This document shows, piece after piece, positions 41,747-52,748 of a stretch of DNA of 64,000 nucleotides. The stretch lies in NCBI GenBank assembly GCA_037355855.1, contig CM074758.1, forward strand, positions 1,957,001 through 2,021,000. Reading direction: 5' to 3'. Positions within the stretch are counted from its first letter, which is position 1. Each line of letters begins with the position of its first letter. The notes below the pieces were generated by a model that had not been told where the DNA came from, made no database searches, and saw only the letters and a program-made list of their open reading frames with translations. Position numbers and translations under genes: made by a program. Origin of the DNA: Pseudo-nitzschia pungens (taxonomy: Eukaryota > Bacillariophyta > Bacillariophyceae > Bacillariales > Bacillariaceae).

Positions 41747-43531
41747 ATGAACGCTACAGATTATCAACAAAAGAGAGCTGCTGTCGAGAATTCACCGGAG
41801 AGGATATCCAAGGGTAAGAGACCCTCGAATGGTTACTCAACACCTTCAACCGTTGAGACTACACCTCCGCGCCTTGTAACTCCTAATCTCGTGACAGAAT
41901 CTCCGACCGGAGACTTAGAGTATTGTCACAAACCTACAGCCAACAGTTATGGCACAAACTTTGTATCCTCACTGAAAGCAAAGGAACCCAATATGAGATA
42001 TCAGCTGAACAAAGGTCGCTTGGAAACAAGCAAGCCTTTGGGTGCAGAAAAAGAGAATCTTTCCAAGCCCGACAACCAAAGTTTCCACTCAGAAAAGCCA
42101 GCCAGTAAAAGCTATGGAAGCAAATCGTCGCCCCCGTCGCGGATCAGCAGTAGCAAGCGCAGAAGTTCAGGCAGTGAGGGCGGTAGCAGCAAGAGCAAGT
42201 TGCTCAGTAGTAGTCTCCGGAAGCACGATCCGAACACCTACAAGATCTTTATTTTGCTCCTGCAACCCAAACTGAAGACGTTTGAACTGATCCAGCTCAT
42301 TTATTCGTCAAATGATACAACAGTTGGCAATATTATTGCAATGATTCCCGAAAATGCCACTGAGCCCGCTCTTGGTTCTCAAAAGTATATTGGGCTCTGT
42401 CGCCCCAAGACGGAAGAAGAAATTTTGGACCACGATATTTTGGCTTCGGAACCTCGAGCTACCACTGGTGTGGAATCTGCAAAGATCACCTTGGGAGAGA
42501 TACTGGTTGCCATTCCAGATGGTTATAGCGGAGCTGATGTTGCTGTTCTCGCCAAACAGATTCTTTCCAATCCAAAAATTGTCAAATTGCTGAAACGATC
42601 CGACCCCTTGGCCCCCAAAAGACGCCGGTCTAGTAAACGAGGTCACCCTCCACGACGCAGCAGATCAAAAGAACACGTTGATGTTATGGAGAAGTTTGAC
42701 GAGGAAGATGAGATGAGACAGGAACAGGAACAGGAAATCAAACAACAGGAGAAACTAATGAAGGAGGCCATGGAACATGCTGCCCAAGAGGCAGCGGCAG
42801 CAAATGCAGAAATCCCCGGAATCCCGAGTATCGACGTTCCAAGAAGCATTGATCAAAATTCATTGCGATCCTCCTCAATAGGAAGTTTGGAAAGCAGTCT
42901 AGGAGACGAGAAAAGTACGGAATCCAGCCTGCAAGAATCAATCGACGAGTCCTATAGCTCGTGGTCGAAATCTTTTGATGCTTCATTTGCCACTACTGTC
43001 TGCTCTGGGGTTTCCAAACGATCCGTTAGACGCCGCGATCGCCAGTCGCGCCGGATGAAAATCATTCAGCGCTCTGTGGCTGCGGGCTTTGTTCTTATGC
43101 TAGCCATGTATTTTGTGGATCCTCATGGGTATGGTCGCTCAGATGAAGAGAAGCAGGTGTCGCATGCAGCAACAACTGAAAATCCAATGGGCTTGACAGG
43201 TATTTTCCAGTGCCTATTTTTGTTGCTCTTTCTTTACCAGGTGGAAGCGTTCATTCGAACAACATCAGCAGCAGACGATCGCGATGAAAATAGAAAATCT
43301 TCGTTCATCGAGTTCCTGCAGTCTACCAAGGCAATGAAAAAATTGAAGGCTCGATTTGCGAAAAAATTGAAGAAACCATCTACTCGATCCCGTCGAGGAG
43401 CTGTGGGTGCCTATGATTATGATGAAAACACTAGGACTCAAAAACTTCGTAGCTTTTCGCTCAAGGGAAGTAATCACCACTTGAGGTCATCATCAAATCT
43501 TCATGATGTTGGTGACACTGGCTCTCTCTGA
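41747..43531 (+). CDS. Unrecognised protein with a possible beta-grasp-like region and two membrane helices
   Basis: 594 residues from the first ATG. No family name can be given. Residues 1-160 are Ser/Thr/Pro-rich and disordered. About 163-285 is a folded region: PNTYKIFILLLQPKLKTFELIQLIY, a GNIIAMIPENATEPALG loop, GLCRPKTEEEILDHDILAS, then TLGEILVAIPDGYSG and KQILSNPKIVKLLKRSDPLAPK. The strand-turn-strand-helix opening recalls ubiquitin-like folds, but this is a guess. A Glu/Gln coiled coil (about 320-355) and a Ser-rich linker follow, then two hydrophobic segments near 443-458 and 484-502, with a basic tail after them. The layout suggests a protein anchored by a C-terminal hairpin with a large cytosolic N-terminal part. 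Confidence 0.7.
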   Translation: MNATDYQQKRAAVENSPERISKGKRPSNGYSTPSTVETTPPRLVTPNLVTESPTGDLEYCHKPTANSYGTNFVSSLKAKEPNMRYQLNKGRLETSKPLGAEKENLSKPDNQSFHSEKPASKSYGSKSSPPSRISSSKRRSSGSEGGSSKSKLLSSSLRKHDPNTYKIFILLLQPKLKTFELIQLIYSSNDTTVGNIIAMIPENATEPALGSQKYIGLCRPKTEEEILDHDILASEPRATTGVESAKITLGEILVAIPDGYSGADVAVLAKQILSNPKIVKLLKRSDPLAPKRRRSSKRGHPPRRSRSKEHVDVMEKFDEEDEMRQEQEQEIKQQEKLMKEAMEHAAQEAAAANAEIPGIPSIDVPRSIDQNSLRSSSIGSLESSLGDEKSTESSLQESIDESYSSWSKSFDASFATTVCSGVSKRSVRRRDRQSRRMKIIQRSVAAGFVLMLAMYFVDPHGYGRSDEEKQVSHAATTENPMGLTGIFQCLFLLLFLYQVEAFIRTTSAADDRDENRKSSFIEFLQSTKAMKKLKARFAKKLKKPSTRSRRGAVGAYDYDENTRTQKLRSFSLKGSNHHLRSSSNLHDVGDTGSL

Positions 43532-44859
43532 ATCGCGGAAACTAAAGTTACAGCACTAGAAGAACGTCTCCGTGTAAAATAGCAGTATAATAGCTAACAT
43601 AAATTTCATTCAAAATAAAATAAATAAACAAAAAAGCTACAGTGTCAGATCAACTTTCTCTCGCGTTTTGACAATCGCTGCATTGATCTTAATTTGTTGA
43701 ACTATATCTCCTCTACGTCTGAACAATGAAGACATCGCCTAGATGAGTCTTGGTGCTTCTAGCTATGAGGCAGTGTATTCGTTTGAACCAAATTTCAGTA
43801 ACGTTGAAACGAACTCTCGTTCTCAAAATAGTAAGCGACATCTCATGATAGTAGCACAGCGACAACATGTAATTGCCTCTGAACAAGAATCAGCAGCAGT
43901 GTGCTATTGAGAATGATAAGCTAGTACCATAATTGTATTTTCTTCAGGACACTTCTCTAGTATAGTACCTGTCTCAACGACAAGAGGCTGAGTTCATGCA
44001 TTCATTCAGCAATCTTGATCACGGAGAATCAGATTATTATCTGTAAGAAGCAACATGTACTGCTGCTACAAACTCCACCACCAGTGTTTGCAGCATGATA
44101 CACCAAGAACTTTGAACACAGATGCTGCTAGACCAATCCCCACGAGCCATCTCACACAAGTTGTGACAAGACCTAAATTCAATTCACGACTTTGAATAAT
44201 TACTTATATGAGGTGCAAGATGGGGCCACCACATCATTATACAAGAACCTAAAGGCAACTACACCACAAGCATCAGTGTGGGGACAGAAAAATCTAACTT
44301 CTGCCCAGAATAGTGACGCAACTGCCCAGAATAGTGGTGACGCAAAATGATGTGCAATTCATTGCACCCGACGGTCCTGGTTACAGCACTCTCCTCTAAA
44401 ATGTTGAAAGCATGCACCTGTATGTTACAGTAACTCAAGGTTTACTACTACTACTAGTAGTAGTAGTAGTAATAGCAAACACTTCGAAAGGGAACCTTCT
44501 AATAGGAATAGCTTAGGAGATAATCCGTAATTACTTCCTACAACGTAGGGTAAGGTTTACAGCAGTACTACTTGTAGTTGGCACGAAAACATATTGATAT
44601 TTATCTCTAACTCTAATAGAATGAATCTACAGTACAAAAGAAAGTACAGAAATATCTTACTCCGATTGCGGATCATGGGTCTCGTACTCCACGTACATAC
44701 GAGCTCGTACCGGTTCAGGTAAAACTGTGTCCGCGCAAGAAACTGATGACAAAAGAGGCATTGTTCATCGACGACTGCGGTCATCCGTTTAACAGCCGAT
44801 GAGACTAATGCAAACTAGTTGTGGGTCAAACGACACAATCAACAAGCACCAACAATACA
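43532..44859. other. 1.3-kb gene-free spacer before COPB2
   Basis: No gene is recognised. A duplicated phrase CTGCCCAGAATAGTG..GACGCAA occurs at 44301-44346, and a CTACTACTACTAGTAGTAGTAG block at 44447-44471. Confidence 0.45.
44301..44346. repeat. Tandem duplication of CTGCCCAGAATAGTG..GACGCAA
   Basis: Two adjacent copies that differ by a GT insertion in the second. Confidence 0.8.
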
Positions 44860-47800
44860 ATGGTGAGTGAACTGAACGAATCATACTGATATGTGATCTA
44901 AGCAATTATTGTCTTCGGACCAGATGAATCGAGCGGTTTGGATAGAACTGGCTTGAGAAAAGCGTCCAATCCTGTAGACGTTCTCTTTGACCGTGAACGT
45001 GACGCAAAGGCGTCCACTGCAAAACAACCGTAAGGCAGTGACTTTTACCCATGCATCAGTGCTAACTCTATCAATATCGTTTTTTTGCACCACAATTTTT
45101 CAGCCGCTTCGTCTAGATATAAAGAAAAAGCTATCGGCGTCCAGTGAGCGCGTAAAAAGCGTGGATCTGCACCCCACGGAACCATGGGTGTTGGCAGCGC
45201 TCTACTCGGGAAATGTTATGATTTGGGATACCGAATCGGGAAGCCTCGCCAAATCGTTTGAGGTCTCGGAACTCCCAGTGCGATGCGCCAAATTCGTCGC
45301 TCGCAAGCAATGGTTCGTCGCGGCTTCGGACGACATGCGATTTCGAATTTTCAACTATAACACGATGGAAAAAATCAAGGAGTTCGAGGCGCACGCTGAT
45401 TACATCCGTTGCTTAGAAGTGCATCCCTCTCTTCCATATGTGTTGTCTAGTTCCGATGATATGTGTATTAAGCTGTGGGATTGGGATCGTGGCTTTGACT
45501 GCACACAGCTATTCGAGGGACACTCACACTATGTTATGCAAGTCAAGTTTAACCCGAAGGACACCAACACTTTTGCAAGTGCTTCCTTGGATCGGACGAT
45601 CAAAGTTTGGGGACTTGGATCTCCGGCACCACATTATACACTCGATGGACACGAAAACGGAGTCAACTGTATTGACTACTACCCATCCGGTGACAAACCT
45701 TACATCTTGAGTGGATCTGACGATCAGACGGTGAAAATTTGGGATTATCAGGTAAGGTGTGCTTGGTTGAAGATAGACACACTCTATCAGCCGGTAGTCT
45801 AGTTGATCACGTCTCGTTCTCATTTTCGCATTTTTCGCTTCGGGCGTTCATACACTCTTTTCTTCATGCAGACAAAGTCCATCGTTCACAGTTTGGATGG
45901 GCACACGAACAATGTTTGCTCTGTTATGTTCCATCCCAAACTACCTATTATCGCGTCCGCTAGTGAAGATGGAACTGTTCGAATTTGGCAATCCACAACT
46001 TATCGGGCGGAAACTACTCTGAATTATGGAATGGAACGTGCTTGGGCACTTGCGGCATCCCCTCAAAGCAACAAACTTGCAATTGGATTCGACGAGGGCT
46101 GTGTTTGCATCGAGTTAGGTTCCGATGTTCCCGTTGCCTCGATGGATACTACCGGAAAAATTGTTTGGGCAACCAATAATGATATCCAAACAACAAGCGT
46201 CAAGGGACTGGCTGGATCTGGAGAAGATGCTATACCAGATGGAGAGCGTCTTCCTGTAGTGCCCCGTGATCTTGGTTCTTGCGAGCTTTACCCTCAAATG
46301 CTCAAACATAACTGTAACGGACGTTTTGTAGCTGTTTGCGGAGACGGAGAATTCATCATCTATACAGCACAAGCCTTGAGAAACAAAGCTTTCGGCCAGG
46401 CGCTCGATTTTGTCTGGTCTGGTAGTGGAACTGGAGATTACTGCATTCGGGAATCATCTAATTCTATCAAAACCTACAAGAATTTCAAGGAGAGTCAAAC
46501 TATCGTCCCAGCGACGGCTAGCGCTGACGGTCTTTTCGGAGGAACCACCATTGGTGTCAAGGGATCCGATGGTGTCTTGTTCTATGAATGGGACTCCGGT
46601 GAATTCATTCAAAAGATCGAAGCCATTCCGAAAGATGTTTACTGGAGTGACAGTGGCAACATGGTGTTGCTTGCTACAGGGGAATCCGCTTACGTTTTGA
46701 GTTACAATGCGCAACAAGTAGCGCAGGCGATTGCTATGGGACAAGTGAACCCCGAAGCAGGTATCGATGGATCATTCGAGTTGCTTTATGAAATCAACGA
46801 CACCATTACTTCCGGTAAATGGGTTGGAGATTGCTTCATTTTCATTAACGGTGCAGGCCGCTTGAATTACTGTGTTGGAGGACAAATTGAGACGCTAGTC
46901 CATCTCGAGACTTCCGCGGGAGGCCAAAGCCAACACACTGTGCTTGGATATTTGGCAAAGGAAGATAGAGTCTACCTAGTGGACAAATCTTTGAACATTG
47001 TCGCGTACAAGGTTATGCTTTCCGTCCTTCAGTACCAGACTGCCGTCATGCGAGGGGATTTCGATGCTGCCAATCAACTCCTACCAAACATTCCAGAATC
47101 TGAATACACCAAGGTAGCGCGTTTCCTTGAATCTCAAGGATTTAAGGAAGAAGCCTTCGCGGTGACAACTGACCAAGATCACAAATTTGATCTTGCACTT
47201 GAACTTGGCCAAACAGAGACTGCTCATGCACTTCTTCTTGAAACGCCAGATGAAGATAAGGATTCGACTGAAACCGAGTCTAAATGGAAGCGTCTCTCTG
47301 ATGCTGCTCTCAAGGAGAACAACTTGGAACTTGTCGAAGCCGCAAGTGTTGCAAGTCATGACTACTCTGATCTATTATTGCTCTACTCTGCCATTGGAAA
47401 TTTGGCTGGCATGGAGAGACTTGCAGATGCTGCAGCAAAACACGGCAAAACTAATGTCGCATTTGTTGCCTACTTGTTGACAGGCAATGTTGAAGCATGC
47501 GCAGAGCTTTTGATTTCTACGAAGCGACTGCCTGAGGCAGCTATGTTCGTTCGCACGTACCTGCCTTCTAAAATTGATGAGTACGTTGCCTTATGGAAGC
47601 AAGACCTGTCAACTGTTAGTGAAACAGCTGCAGCAGCTCTTGCAACACCTTCATCCAACCCCGAACTATTCCCTGACTTCAATATTGGTCTTCAAGTTGA
47701 GGCACTGTTCGTGGAACAAAGAAAGGCAACCAAAGCAACTGGAATGCCCGGTCACACATATCTCTCTGCTAAGGATGACCTTGAACTTAACCTGATCGAA

Positions 47801-48103
47801 TTGATTAAAGCACGTCAAGCGGCAGGGGCAGGGGAAACAAAACAGCCAGAGCCAGCAGATGAGGTCCCTGCAGAAGCAAATGAAGACGATGCTGAAGCGG
47901 AACTATTGGCAGCGGAAGCCGCGGCAGAAGCCGCCGCAGAAGCCGAAGCAGCTGCCGCAGAAGCCGCTGCCACTGAAGCTGCTGAAGCAGAACGACTGGC
48001 AGCAGAGGCCGCCGCTGCTGAAGCCGCCGAAGCAGAGAGATTGGCAGCAGAGGCTGCAGCTGCGGAAGAAGATGCCGCAGACGACTTCGGAGATGACTGG
48101 TAA
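44860..48103 (+). CDS. COPB2: Coatomer subunit beta-prime (COPI coat), three exons
   Basis: COPI vesicle coat subunit for Golgi-to-ER transport. Exons: 44860-44862 (the ATG alone), 45104-45751, 45872-48103; both introns (241 and 120 bp) are GT-AG and phase 0. Joining gives [11 protein letters not shown], the exact start of animal and plant beta-prime COP, and total length is 960 aa. The first about 300 residues are WD40 repeats ([27 protein letters not shown]-like [88 protein letters not shown]). A second propeller and the helical solenoid ([29 protein letters not shown]) follow. The tail is an expanded Ala/Glu block ending DDFGDDW, longer than the human tail. Confidence 0.97.
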
Positions 48104-48696
48104 TCTCTCTGTTGAAGATTAGATGATATCAGCTCCATACACCTATTAAACACAAGGTCATGTTGAATTTCGAAGATAATTCTCTGATGCTAAGTCATTT
48201 TCAAAAAAGTTGAACTAGTTAAAATAGATTCACTCGCTGTTTGAATACGTCGAGGTTCTTCCCATACGCAATGTTTGCCTCAATTGATTTCGAAGACACA
48301 AAACTGGTCAAAACACTACGAATTACTTCTATTTCTTTCCCAACAACGATATAGGATTGGAAAGCATTACGATGATTACCGGTACCGATGGTGTCATACG
48401 GGTACGAGTTCGAACAAGAATTGAAGCTCATAGAATTCCAAAAATAGTACTGAATAAGTCCTTTTCTTATCAAACTCTTAACGACCACCGCGAGGAGGCC
48501 AACTTTTTTCAAATTTTTGAACCATGTTCCCGTGATCAGTAAGATTACGTGTCAATCAAGGTAATCTCGATCGTAACAAAGAAAAAAAAATCGTTAGCAA
48601 TATCCACATCAGGTTTTCACAAGGTAAGGAATTTTGCGGCTTCTTTGTTACAAAGAGAAAGCCTGTGTCGTTGACATCAGAAAAGGAAACATTCTG
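48104..48696. other. Spacer with one recurrent element
   Basis: 593 bp between COPB2 and the next gene, no coding region. It carries GATTACCGGTACCGATGG near 48373-48390 and GTAAGATTACGTGTC at 48539-48553, about 150 bp upstream of the next start codon. Confidence 0.4.
48539..48553. promoter_or_regulatory. GTAAGATTACGTGTC element
   Basis: Same core as at 34015 and 59152. It lies 144 bp upstream of the following gene. Confidence 0.3.
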
Positions 48697-50496
48697 ATGA
48701 TACTGCGATCATATGTCGAGACCACCAACGGTCGGGAAATCGCAGGAATGAAACCTCCTAAGACGATAGAATTTGAAACCCAGAACACAGCTATGTCGGG
48801 ATACGTAGACATAGATCTTGAGCAGAGGAAAGATGGCATCGAACGCAATTGGTGTTCTAACGATGCTACCGTCGGTGATTTTGAAAACGGAGAATCCATC
48901 TGGATAAAATTTCCGGAAAATCGACACGAACATAGTGATGAAAGGGAAAGCGATGAATTTGATGATTACCAATACGGAAAGAGGCAGGAGATCGACACTG
49001 GATTCCCAAAAGCTACGTCCAAAGCCCATGACATTCCGAACCAAATTCTTACAGATCATTCGAAGCAGACCATTTTGGAAAAATGGGAATCGATCATACG
49101 AGCTAATCACGGTGTGGAAACCTTTGGAAAGCCAGTTGAGTTCGATGAAAACGATGAACCGCGTTCTCGGTTGCACAAAAGTCGACCTGTAGGTGTTCTC
49201 ACGAACAGCTCATTGAAGTCAACGCCGTTGGAAAACCGTCGTACCATTGGGCTTGACGATATTACAAATAATCTGAATACACCGCCGTCAACCACACAGA
49301 TCCTTAGATCAGACAAAGTTGGCATGACGCGTCAATCGAGCACAAAAGAAGTCATCAAACCTGAAAGATTTTTCGACCGACACAATGTGTCACCAATTGT
49401 GACTTGCCCTAGTCCGACGGATGTCACAAACGAAAAGAATGTATCTGATCCGGCAAGAGTACGCAGATCATTTGGTCTAAGTGATTTTGTTGAAGGTTTG
49501 AATACCCCGTCAGCAACTAGAAATAATAAGGAAGATGAAAAGCTAGACACAAAAATTACTCTCCGGGATAGCATCAGAGGAACTGAAAATGCTGCTAATG
49601 ACAATGCTATTTCAAACATCCATGATTCGACGGTGAAAAATAGTGTGGATTCTCAATCGACAGATAAAAAGTTCGAAAAGTTACTTGGCATATGGAATAA
49701 TCGAATCGAAGAGGATCATTGTTCGAACAAGCTCCAAAGTCACAGCCCTAGCCCTTGTAAAAATCCCGAAGATGAAAAGTTCCTCTGTGTGGTGGACTCT
49801 GGCCACCAAAAAAGAAGCAAAAGCGATCAAATAAAAGAAAAGCCGATTCGCGCCCTTGTTATCCTAGAGCACCCCAACAAGTGTGATCTTTTAGTAGGCG
49901 AGACCCAACGAAGCTACGAGGGTGAAGATCTATTGGTGATCCAAAATGTGAACATCAAAACTAATGGCATCGAGTGCGAGTGTTCGAAATCCGTCTTCAG
50001 TGGAAAGGAGGACCTAATTTCATTTTTTTTGCCTCAGATGGGTATGGCCTGCGCATGTGGTCGCAAGCGCAACCGTCTTGTAAACCCTGATGATCCAACG
50101 CTCCTAGAAAACATCTTGCGTCCTTGGCAAGTTGAATTTCTTACCAGCTTAGGTATCAAACGAGGCGAAGAACTGGTGAAAGCAAAGCATCGGAGTGGCG
50201 ATATTATGGCAAGAGCAATGAGACAATGGAGGAAGAAACACGGCATGACCTCGTTTAAAACAAGTGCGTGCGCTACGGCGCTTCACATTTGGTCTAAAAT
50301 CTGCAAGTCCTATGTTCGATCCATCCGTCGCCAAATCCAGGAAGGCAACGATAATTTTGAATACGGGCCTCCTGATGGAATTTTATTCAGCGAAATGTCG
50401 CAGTTTCTGGTTGATTTGCCAGCGGCTCCAAAACGAAGAAACAAAAGTGTCAAAGGTTCGGGTGATTACGAACCAAACTCACAGGTAGAGGTTTAG
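48697..50496 (+). CDS. Unrecognised protein with a Cys-containing C-terminal domain (599 aa)
   Basis: Start at the first ATG. The first about 380 residues are polar and disordered, with repeated short phrases: a RRTIGLDDITNNLNTPPS-like segment and RRSFGLSDFVEGLNTPSA, two copies of an R-R-[ST]-[IF]-G-L-x-D-x-[TV]-x-x-LNTP motif about 75 residues apart. The C-terminal 200 residues look folded: ALVILEHPNKCDLLVGET, FFLPQMGMACACGRKRNRLV (Cys-Ala-Cys turn), ILRPWQVEFLTSLGIKRGEELV (helix-hairpin-like), RQWRKKHGMTSFKTSACATALHIWSKICKSYVRSIRRQ. The basic helices could contact nucleic acid. No domain name is supported. No signal peptide or membrane helix. Confidence 0.7.
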   Translation: MILRSYVETTNGREIAGMKPPKTIEFETQNTAMSGYVDIDLEQRKDGIERNWCSNDATVGDFENGESIWIKFPENRHEHSDERESDEFDDYQYGKRQEIDTGFPKATSKAHDIPNQILTDHSKQTILEKWESIIRANHGVETFGKPVEFDENDEPRSRLHKSRPVGVLTNSSLKSTPLENRRTIGLDDITNNLNTPPSTTQILRSDKVGMTRQSSTKEVIKPERFFDRHNVSPIVTCPSPTDVTNEKNVSDPARVRRSFGLSDFVEGLNTPSATRNNKEDEKLDTKITLRDSIRGTENAANDNAISNIHDSTVKNSVDSQSTDKKFEKLLGIWNNRIEEDHCSNKLQSHSPSPCKNPEDEKFLCVVDSGHQKRSKSDQIKEKPIRALVILEHPNKCDLLVGETQRSYEGEDLLVIQNVNIKTNGIECECSKSVFSGKEDLISFFLPQMGMACACGRKRNRLVNPDDPTLLENILRPWQVEFLTSLGIKRGEELVKAKHRSGDIMARAMRQWRKKHGMTSFKTSACATALHIWSKICKSYVRSIRRQIQEGNDNFEYGPPDGILFSEMSQFLVDLPAAPKRRNKSVKGSGDYEPNSQVEV

Positions 50497-51439
50497 TTGA
50501 GCTAGCTGTTTGAAATATATTGCGCTGTTCGGCGATGTTAAGTCAACAATATTATAGAAAGAATTGCATGTGTTAACTTTTCGGTAGGGACCCAATCCAT
50601 ACGTGTAGTTGTTTCACATCATCTGTGTCTTTAGGAGGGCAGTTGGGATCCCTAAGGGAGATTCATCATGCTTTCATGAAACAAATACTAGTGGTAGGCA
50701 CCATTCTTACGAGCGAACAGCTATGGAAAGAGTACAGAAAAACAATCAAGTTCTGCTGTTACGGATCACGAGCTATTTGACCAAAAAAGCAAAGGTTTCA
50801 TCGCAGCAAATACATTCATGGATACAACTTACACCGGGTGAAGCGGAACGACTGCACCGGAATGGTTCCGCGCGGACGAACCGAACCGAACGAACGAAAG
50901 AGCGCAGCAAACCCTTGGCACACGACGACTCGGACGAAAACGACCTCGTGGATCTGACGTTTTGCGGCGGGAGGGCATCGACATGACACGACACGACACG
51001 CACAAACACAAACACACGCCGTGACCCGCCCCGGTGTTCGGCTGCCGTCCGTGACAGACTCCTTCGTTTGTTCCGTTCGTTCGTTCGTTCGTTGGTCTGG
51101 AGGAGTTGCCCACCAAACCGGGTGCGCAGTTTGCGGAAGGGCCGAAAATCCATTCCGCAACGCACGCACGCAAACACGCAAGCACACATTGAGCAGAACA
51201 TGTGGGACGCAGAGGGTGACCGCAATCCCTCTCGAAGGAGTCCGTGCCTTTTCTAGCATCACCACCGTCGCGCCATGGATTCGTTTCCTCGATTTCCGCG
51301 TCGTTTGTTTTCACTTTCGATTTGCAATCGGTGGATTGATGGATGCATATTGATTTGATGGGTTCGTTTCATTTCGTTTCGTTTCGATTCATTCTTAGAT
51401 TTTTTTTTTGATTGCTTACTAGATCAATTACTTGATTGA
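50497..51439. other. Spacer with GTTC and TTTCG repeats
   Basis: Between the 3' ends of two convergent genes. It contains ACGTGTAGTTG (50601-50611), a GTTC tetramer run (51074-51094) and CGTTT/TTTCG repeats (51364-51390). An 87-codon ATG frame at 50723-50986 and overlapping minus-strand frames are Arg/Ser/Thr-rich and look like composition artefacts. Confidence 0.45.
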
Positions 51440-52032
51440 TTAATTCACTCGTTCCAGTGCTTCAAACTGCACGATGCTGTTACCCCGAATGACCACTTGT
51501 CCCAAGTACGCTCCTCCGTCGCCTTCCGCGTCTTCGATCACCACGTTCAGAAAGGCATCGTATCCCCGCAGCGTCCCGACTATTTTTCGGTTTCCGTTCA
51601 GCGAGAGCTTTAGTCGTTTGTCCTGTGGGATGTTCCAACAATAACCATACAAACAATCGCGGGACCGAGCGATTGCCGACCGAGCCGAGCCGAGCCGAGT
51701 CGAATGCAAGAGAAAATACAAAGAAAAAGTCCGAAAGCGAAGGTTTGTTCGTTGGTCAGAAATGATGAAGGTATCCGCGGCAGCAGTAAGTGTGTCGGTT
51801 TGGTTCGGGAAAGCGGTCGAGTGCCAAACAGCGCGGCTCGATACACGCATCGCATTAGCACGTCGCTATTACCGACGACGTCTTGCGTGTGGGGGGTTGA
51901 TTGCGTCGATCGTTGACCGTCATTCAGCACGCAGCCCGGTGTCCGCGGCAGCGTCAATTCAATAAGCATTGCTTTCTTACTCACCATAAATCGCTTCAGA
52001 TCGGGTCCTTTTTGGAATTTGCTCGTTGCCAT
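51440..52032 (-). CDS. SNRPG: Small nuclear ribonucleoprotein G (Sm core), two exons
   Basis: Sm ring subunit of the spliceosomal snRNPs. Exon 1 is 52032-51985 (16 codons: ATSKFQKGPDLKRFM after the initiator Met counts within), exon 2 is 51622-51440. The 361-bp intron (51984-51623) is GT-AG, phase 0, splitting RFM from DKRLKLSLNG. The product is 76 residues, the same as human SmG. Sm1 motif: KLSLNGNRKIVGTLRGYDAFLNVVIEDA; Sm2 motif: GQVVIRGNSIVQFEALE, with the RGNS signature that contacts the uridines of the Sm site. Without removing the intron the two halves lie in separate frames. The intron holds a short CGAGC array. Confidence 0.95.
51681..51700. repeat. CGAGC pentamer array in SNRPG intron
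   Basis: Four copies of CGAGC/CGAGT inside the SmG intron. Confidence 0.8.
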
Positions 52033-52748
52033 TTTGTACGATGTGGTTTGGTTCTGGTTGTCCGCGTCTTCGAATGGAGGGTTTTCTGGAGTGGTGGGCT
52101 TGGTTGCTGCGACGTCTTGTTCGATTTACCCATCGACTGCTTGCGATATCGTTGCGACTCGAATACGGTAAAAATCTTGCGAAGTAGTAATTGAGATTGA
52201 TGGCAGCTGCAACAAACGACTAACAAAACCAACCCCAGGACTGACTTGAAAAAGCTTGGCGCAAAATAATAATCACTCGCAGCACCATTCGACCACGCCC
52301 CCCGAAACTATAGAATAAAATATAATTTTTAGACTGATCGAAGTTGGGCGTACAGCGAACAAGACTGCTGTACTTACTCATGACGTTGATTGCCTCGACA
52401 AAAATATCAGAACATATAATTAATTCTTCAATTCCCCCCATTTTCATTTGGCGTTTTCCTCGACATCCCTTCGTCAACGAGAGTGAAGCGTAATTTTAAA
52501 ATCCTCACAATCTGAAATCGAACGAGCAAGAAGGTTGCGATTGATTCTTCCAAACCCATCGCTTTCCTATTAGATCATCGAATACAACATGTTCATCCAC
52601 CGTTTTTGAAATACACTCATCAATCAACTATCCAATCAGGCAGACAGCCAATACAATACAAACAACAAGAAGCACCAACAGAAAGCGACGAAAAGAAACA
52701 CCACCAACACCACCACCAACACCACCACTAACAACAACCATCACCACC
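52033..52748. promoter_or_regulatory. Divergent promoter between SNRPG and ERCC3
   Basis: 716 bp between two divergent housekeeping genes. The last 75 bp before ERCC3 are an A/C-rich leader with ACCACC and CACCAA repeats and no ATG. No gene or larger repeat. Confidence 0.45.

Noticed and set aside
50723..51314. Small plus-strand frame (87 codons) and overlapping minus-strand frames
   Set aside because: Several frames overlap on both strands with Arg/Ser/Thr-rich products around tetramer repeats; none looks like a folded protein.
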